Positions 62,138 through 64,000 of a stretch of DNA of 64,000 nt are shown piece after piece. How positions within the stretch are numbered: position 1 is the first letter of the stretch; each line of letters starts with the position of its first letter. Location: positions 1 to 64,000 of the forward strand of contig NZ_JAMXAY010000013.1 in assembly GCF_025460835.1 (NCBI RefSeq). The letters run 5' to 3'. The position numbers and the translations under genes are program-made. The stretch is from Parapedobacter soli (GTDB taxonomy: Bacteria > Bacteroidota > Bacteroidia > Sphingobacteriales > Sphingobacteriaceae). Below the pieces are notes generated by a model. That model was given only the letters and a program-made list of their open reading frames with translations, did no database searches and was not told the origin of the DNA.

Positions 62138-62472
62138 CAGTTTTCAGAAAAGTATTAGTCAAGGAGCGGAAGCCGCAAACTGACACACCGGTTATCGGCG
62201 GTTGGGACCATGATCAAACCGGAAGTATCGTCGTAGAGATGCATGATAATGGCTATTGGTTTTTATCGAATAAAGAGCTTGGCCCAGCGGACTGCGACGA
62301 GCCGGATTGGTGGCTGGAAGAAATCGAAACACCAACCCATCAAGAGGTTATTGTCGAGGCAAACCGGCAGGCGCCAGCTCCTGCAGGCGATGTCTACAGT
62401 GCCGGTTACAATGAAGGGTTTCGTCGATGCGGCGAATGGATATTGAATCGCATAAAGTACAAGATACCATGA
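62134..62472 (+). CDS. Small phage protein of unknown function (112 aa)
   Basis: From ATG 62134 (MTVFRK), which overlaps the previous stop as ATGA; an ATG at 62128 is less suitable. Features: 'GGWDHDQTGSIVVEMHDNGYWF' and a C-terminal 'YSAGYNEGFRRCGEWILN'. No family recognised. Confidence 0.65.
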   Translation: MTVFRKVLVKERKPQTDTPVIGGWDHDQTGSIVVEMHDNGYWFLSNKELGPADCDEPDWWLEEIETPTHQEVIVEANRQAPAPAGDVYSAGYNEGFRRCGEWILNRIKYKIP

Positions 62473-62663
62473 AAAGAGGCCGCAAAATATTGCTTTGGCT
62501 AGCCCTGATCGGGTATTACCCTTTCTACATCGTAGGCGCCCTTCTCATAAGCACCAGCATAATAATCCGCTGCGTGGGCCTCCTACTCACAATGGACACA
62601 CACTACGCCAAACGCGAATTCGAACCAGTTAAAAGAGCATTCAAAAAGACTTTTGGGATATGA
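62469..62663 (+). CDS. Small membrane protein (64 aa)
   Basis: ATG 62469 overlaps the previous stop by 4 bases. A basic start (KRGRKI), then two adjacent TM-like stretches ('LLWLALIGYYPFYIVGALLISTS') and a charged tail. Unknown function. Confidence 0.55.
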   Translation: MKRGRKILLWLALIGYYPFYIVGALLISTSIIIRCVGLLLTMDTHYAKREFEPVKRAFKKTFGI

Positions 62664-63010
62664 ATAAACTAACAATCGAACACCTCGCGCCTTATCTTCC
62701 GTATGGGTTGGAAATGACATCACATGGCCGAATGTATCATCTTAACGGATTTATAATTGAATCTGCTATATGCGTTCAGGACAAGCCCATCCTGCGCCCA
62801 CTCTCCCAACTAACACAAGAAATTGAATGTAACGGGCAAAAGTTTGTTCCATCTAAAGCATTATCAATGTGGAATTTAGAAGAGATCACAGTTCAGGATA
62901 TTCCTCACATCCCTGTTAACCTGTATGAATTACTTTTAAAGTGGCATTTCGATGTATTCGGTCTTATTGAGGCTGGGCTGGCTATTGAGAAAGGAGTAAC
63001 AAATGACTAG
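62660..63010 (+). CDS. Small phage protein of unknown function (116 aa)
   Basis: Starts at an ATGA overlap. Sequence includes 'HLAPYLPYGLEMTSHGRMYHLNG' and 'KALSMWNLEEITVQDIPH', typical of conserved early genes of Bacteroidota phages with no function known. Confidence 0.65.
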   Translation: MNKLTIEHLAPYLPYGLEMTSHGRMYHLNGFIIESAICVQDKPILRPLSQLTQEIECNGQKFVPSKALSMWNLEEITVQDIPHIPVNLYELLLKWHFDVFGLIEAGLAIEKGVTND

Positions 63011-63455
63011 AGAGATATTATTCCGCGGCAAGCGGACAACAAACGGCCAATTGGTGGAGGGATTCTACATTGAACGGCATAATATCAAGGAGATATTAAC
63101 CCAGTCAGGCACGGTACCCGTCATTCCAGCGACAGTAGGCCAGTACACCGGCAAGAACTGTACGGTAACAGGCGAAAAGATATTCACCCACGACATCGTG
63201 AGAGATTACCGGGGCGACACATACCACGTGGTGTACGACGCTCACTACGCAGCATTTATGCTAAAGTCATCGCTAACCTATTCAGGCTCGAGACGCATGG
63301 AAGGGAGCTACGAAAGAGTAGGCAACATCTTCGACGACCCGTTTATCGAGCCTGAACCGCAAGGAAGGGAGCAACCATCTAGGACACCGTCCTCGGAAAG
63401 CTTCAGTCGAAGAAACCAAAAGGAAGCAATGAAAGGATTAACCAATAAACAGTAA
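63003..63455 (+). CDS. YopX-family phage protein
   Basis: 150 aa. The start 'MTREILFRGKR' with 'NGQLVEGFYIERHN', the 'VGQYTGKN' and 'GEKIFTHDIVRDY' motifs, and 'ERVGNIFDDP' match YopX (PF09643) proteins of phages. Role unknown. Its first 8 bases overlap the gene upstream. Confidence 0.88.
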   Translation: MTREILFRGKRTTNGQLVEGFYIERHNIKEILTQSGTVPVIPATVGQYTGKNCTVTGEKIFTHDIVRDYRGDTYHVVYDAHYAAFMLKSSLTYSGSRRMEGSYERVGNIFDDPFIEPEPQGREQPSRTPSSESFSRRNQKEAMKGLTNKQ

Positions 63456-63459
63456 AGGT

Positions 63460-63630
63460 ATGATGTCAGACGCATCACTCATGCCGTTCGGCATACACAA
63501 AGGCAAACGGCTTATCGACGTTCCCGCCAAATACCTGATTTGGCTCTACGAGGAAAACAAATGCCACGGGCCACTGAAAGACTATATCGAGGATAATATG
63601 GACGCATTGAAAAAGGAGATAAAAAGATGA
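63460..63630 (+). CDS. DUF3820-like small protein (56 aa)
   Basis: Two ATGs (63460, 63463). The motif 'MPFGIHKGKRLIDVPAKYLIWLYE' matches the DUF3820/putative quorum-sensing-regulated factor type found in exonuclease-like and phage proteins. Stop overlaps the next ATG (ATGA). Confidence 0.75.
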   Translation: MMSDASLMPFGIHKGKRLIDVPAKYLIWLYEENKCHGPLKDYIEDNMDALKKEIKR

Positions 63631-63860
63631 ATGAAGATTTAGCAAAATCATGGGAAGGTAAAGAGCCCGCTCCTATTGAGTACCTGCACTGCCGATTGCT
63701 GAACCACTTCCATGAATATCGGCTTTCCCTAACAAACGATACAACCGTTACTATTAACGGCGTGGAGTTCAATAAGTTAATAGCCAAAGCCAAAACGGAA
63801 ACATACGAAAAGTATGAAAAATTGGATTTGAGACGAACGATCAATAAATCTGAACTATGA
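63627..63860 (+). CDS. Small phage protein of unknown function (77 aa)
   Basis: Starts at an ATGA overlap and ends by another with the next gene. Helical and charged ('LIAKAKTETYEKYEKLDLRR'); no family recognised. Part of the coupled early chain. Confidence 0.55.
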   Translation: MNEDLAKSWEGKEPAPIEYLHCRLLNHFHEYRLSLTNDTTVTINGVEFNKLIAKAKTETYEKYEKLDLRRTINKSEL

Positions 63861-63877
63861 CTATGACTATGACTATG
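63857..63877 (+). repeat. Tandem hexamer ATGACT at a start codon
   Basis: Three copies of ATGACT followed by ATG, straddling the overlap with the previous gene. Length change by one unit would not shift the frame. Confidence 0.8.
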
Positions 63878-64000
63878 AAATTTGAAATCGAGTACACCGG
63901 ACACATTACCATCGAAGCTAAGGACAAGTACGATGCTGATCGGATTTTCGCGGAACATCACCAAAATCTTGGTGACCCGAAATCGTACACTGAAATAGAA
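63857..64000 (+). CDS. Small phage protein, truncated by the right edge
   Basis: Open from ATG 63857 to the edge: MTMTMTM then KFEIEYTGHITIEAKD... A hexamer ATGACT, three copies plus a final ATG, gives four in-frame start candidates (63857, 63863, 63869, 63875). Beta-strand-like start; no family recognised. Confidence 0.5.
   Translation, partial: MTMTMTMKFEIEYTGHITIEAKDKYDADRIFAEHHQNLGDPKSYTEIE

Larger units (their letters stand above)
37614..64000. mobile_element. Siphovirus-like prophage (left end to beyond the window)
   Basis: It starts at a probable tRNA 3'-end junction, next to a tyrosine integrase, and includes a complete head-tail-lysis late operon on the minus strand (60.8 to 39.8 kb) and a plus-strand early/accessory chain from 61.2 kb. 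The 1416-aa tape measure and absence of sheath or baseplate genes point to a long non-contractile tail, about 200 nm by the 0.15 nm per residue rule. The right end and attR are outside the window. Confidence 0.9.

Noticed and set aside
63512-63964. 150-codon minus-strand frame at the right edge
   Set aside because: It lies opposite three well-supported overlapping plus-strand genes and has no protein family features.

Overview
The window comes from a Bacteroidota chromosome, most likely family Sphingobacteriaceae. A genus such as Parapedobacter is only a guess from the roughly 50% GC and the gene content. The support is a SusD/surface glycan-binding protein/GH140 locus, several promoters with the Bacteroidota -7 box TAnnTTTG, an SDR-type threonine dehydrogenase next to an Lrp/AsnC regulator, and few Shine-Dalgarno sequences. 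Positions 1-37.6 kb are host chromosome. From about 37.6 kb to the right edge the window is an integrated siphovirus-type prophage that continues past the window.

Host part. 2-3740: the 3' end of a polysaccharide utilisation locus (truncated SusD, a surface glycan-binding lipoprotein with IPT/TIG domains, a GH140 apiosidase-like hydrolase). 3.8-9.4 kb: Na/Pi cotransporter, PLP aminotransferase, MacB-like permease, queA, ispD and a 50-aa membrane peptide antisense to the ispD tail. 9.5-15.1 kb: a minus-strand run of an MBL hydrolase, a 92-aa protein, two GT2 glycosyltransferases, a DUF4199 protein, an acidic unknown protein and a dihydroorotase homologue that has lost its catalytic residues. 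15.2-19.1 kb: ubiX-type flavin prenyltransferase and a NEW3/ABC ATPase/ABC permease operon. 19.3-24 kb: tRNA-His with terminator, htpG, a beta-barrel porin and amtB. 24.4-29.2 kb: patatin, mgsA, coaA, MscS channel, folA and thyA. 29.2-35.5 kb: an RND efflux operon led by its own TetR regulator, with a candidate operator on its promoter. 35.7-37.4 kb: divergent Lrp/AsnC and threonine dehydrogenase genes sharing a 9-bp inverted repeat.

Prophage part. The left junction (about 37.58-37.64 kb) looks like an orphaned tRNA 3' end with its terminator, followed by a tyrosine integrase (+) and a secreted protein resembling a lysogenic-conversion gene (+). A minus-strand late operon, read from 60.8 kb down to 39.8 kb, encodes scaffold-like protein, head decoration, major capsid, head-tail connectors, tail terminator, major tail protein, a G/GT-like chaperone pair overlapping in the -1 frame, a 1416-aa tape measure, distal tail, a 1491-aa modular tail-tip/fibre protein, small proteins, a lysis cassette (holin, GH19 endolysin, two membrane coiled-coil proteins), a fibre-like protein and a 477-aa tail protein with an alpha/beta-hydrolase esterase domain. 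From 61.2 kb a plus-strand chain of small overlapping early/accessory genes (DUF3268, YopX, DUF3820 and unknowns) runs off the right edge.

The most notable points are: no terminase or portal gene where one is expected; a putative tail-borne esterase; internal fibre modules in the tail-tip protein; a possible programmed -1 frameshift; a tRNA-derived attachment site; and the catalytically dead dihydroorotase. I found no CRISPR array, rRNA or transposase.
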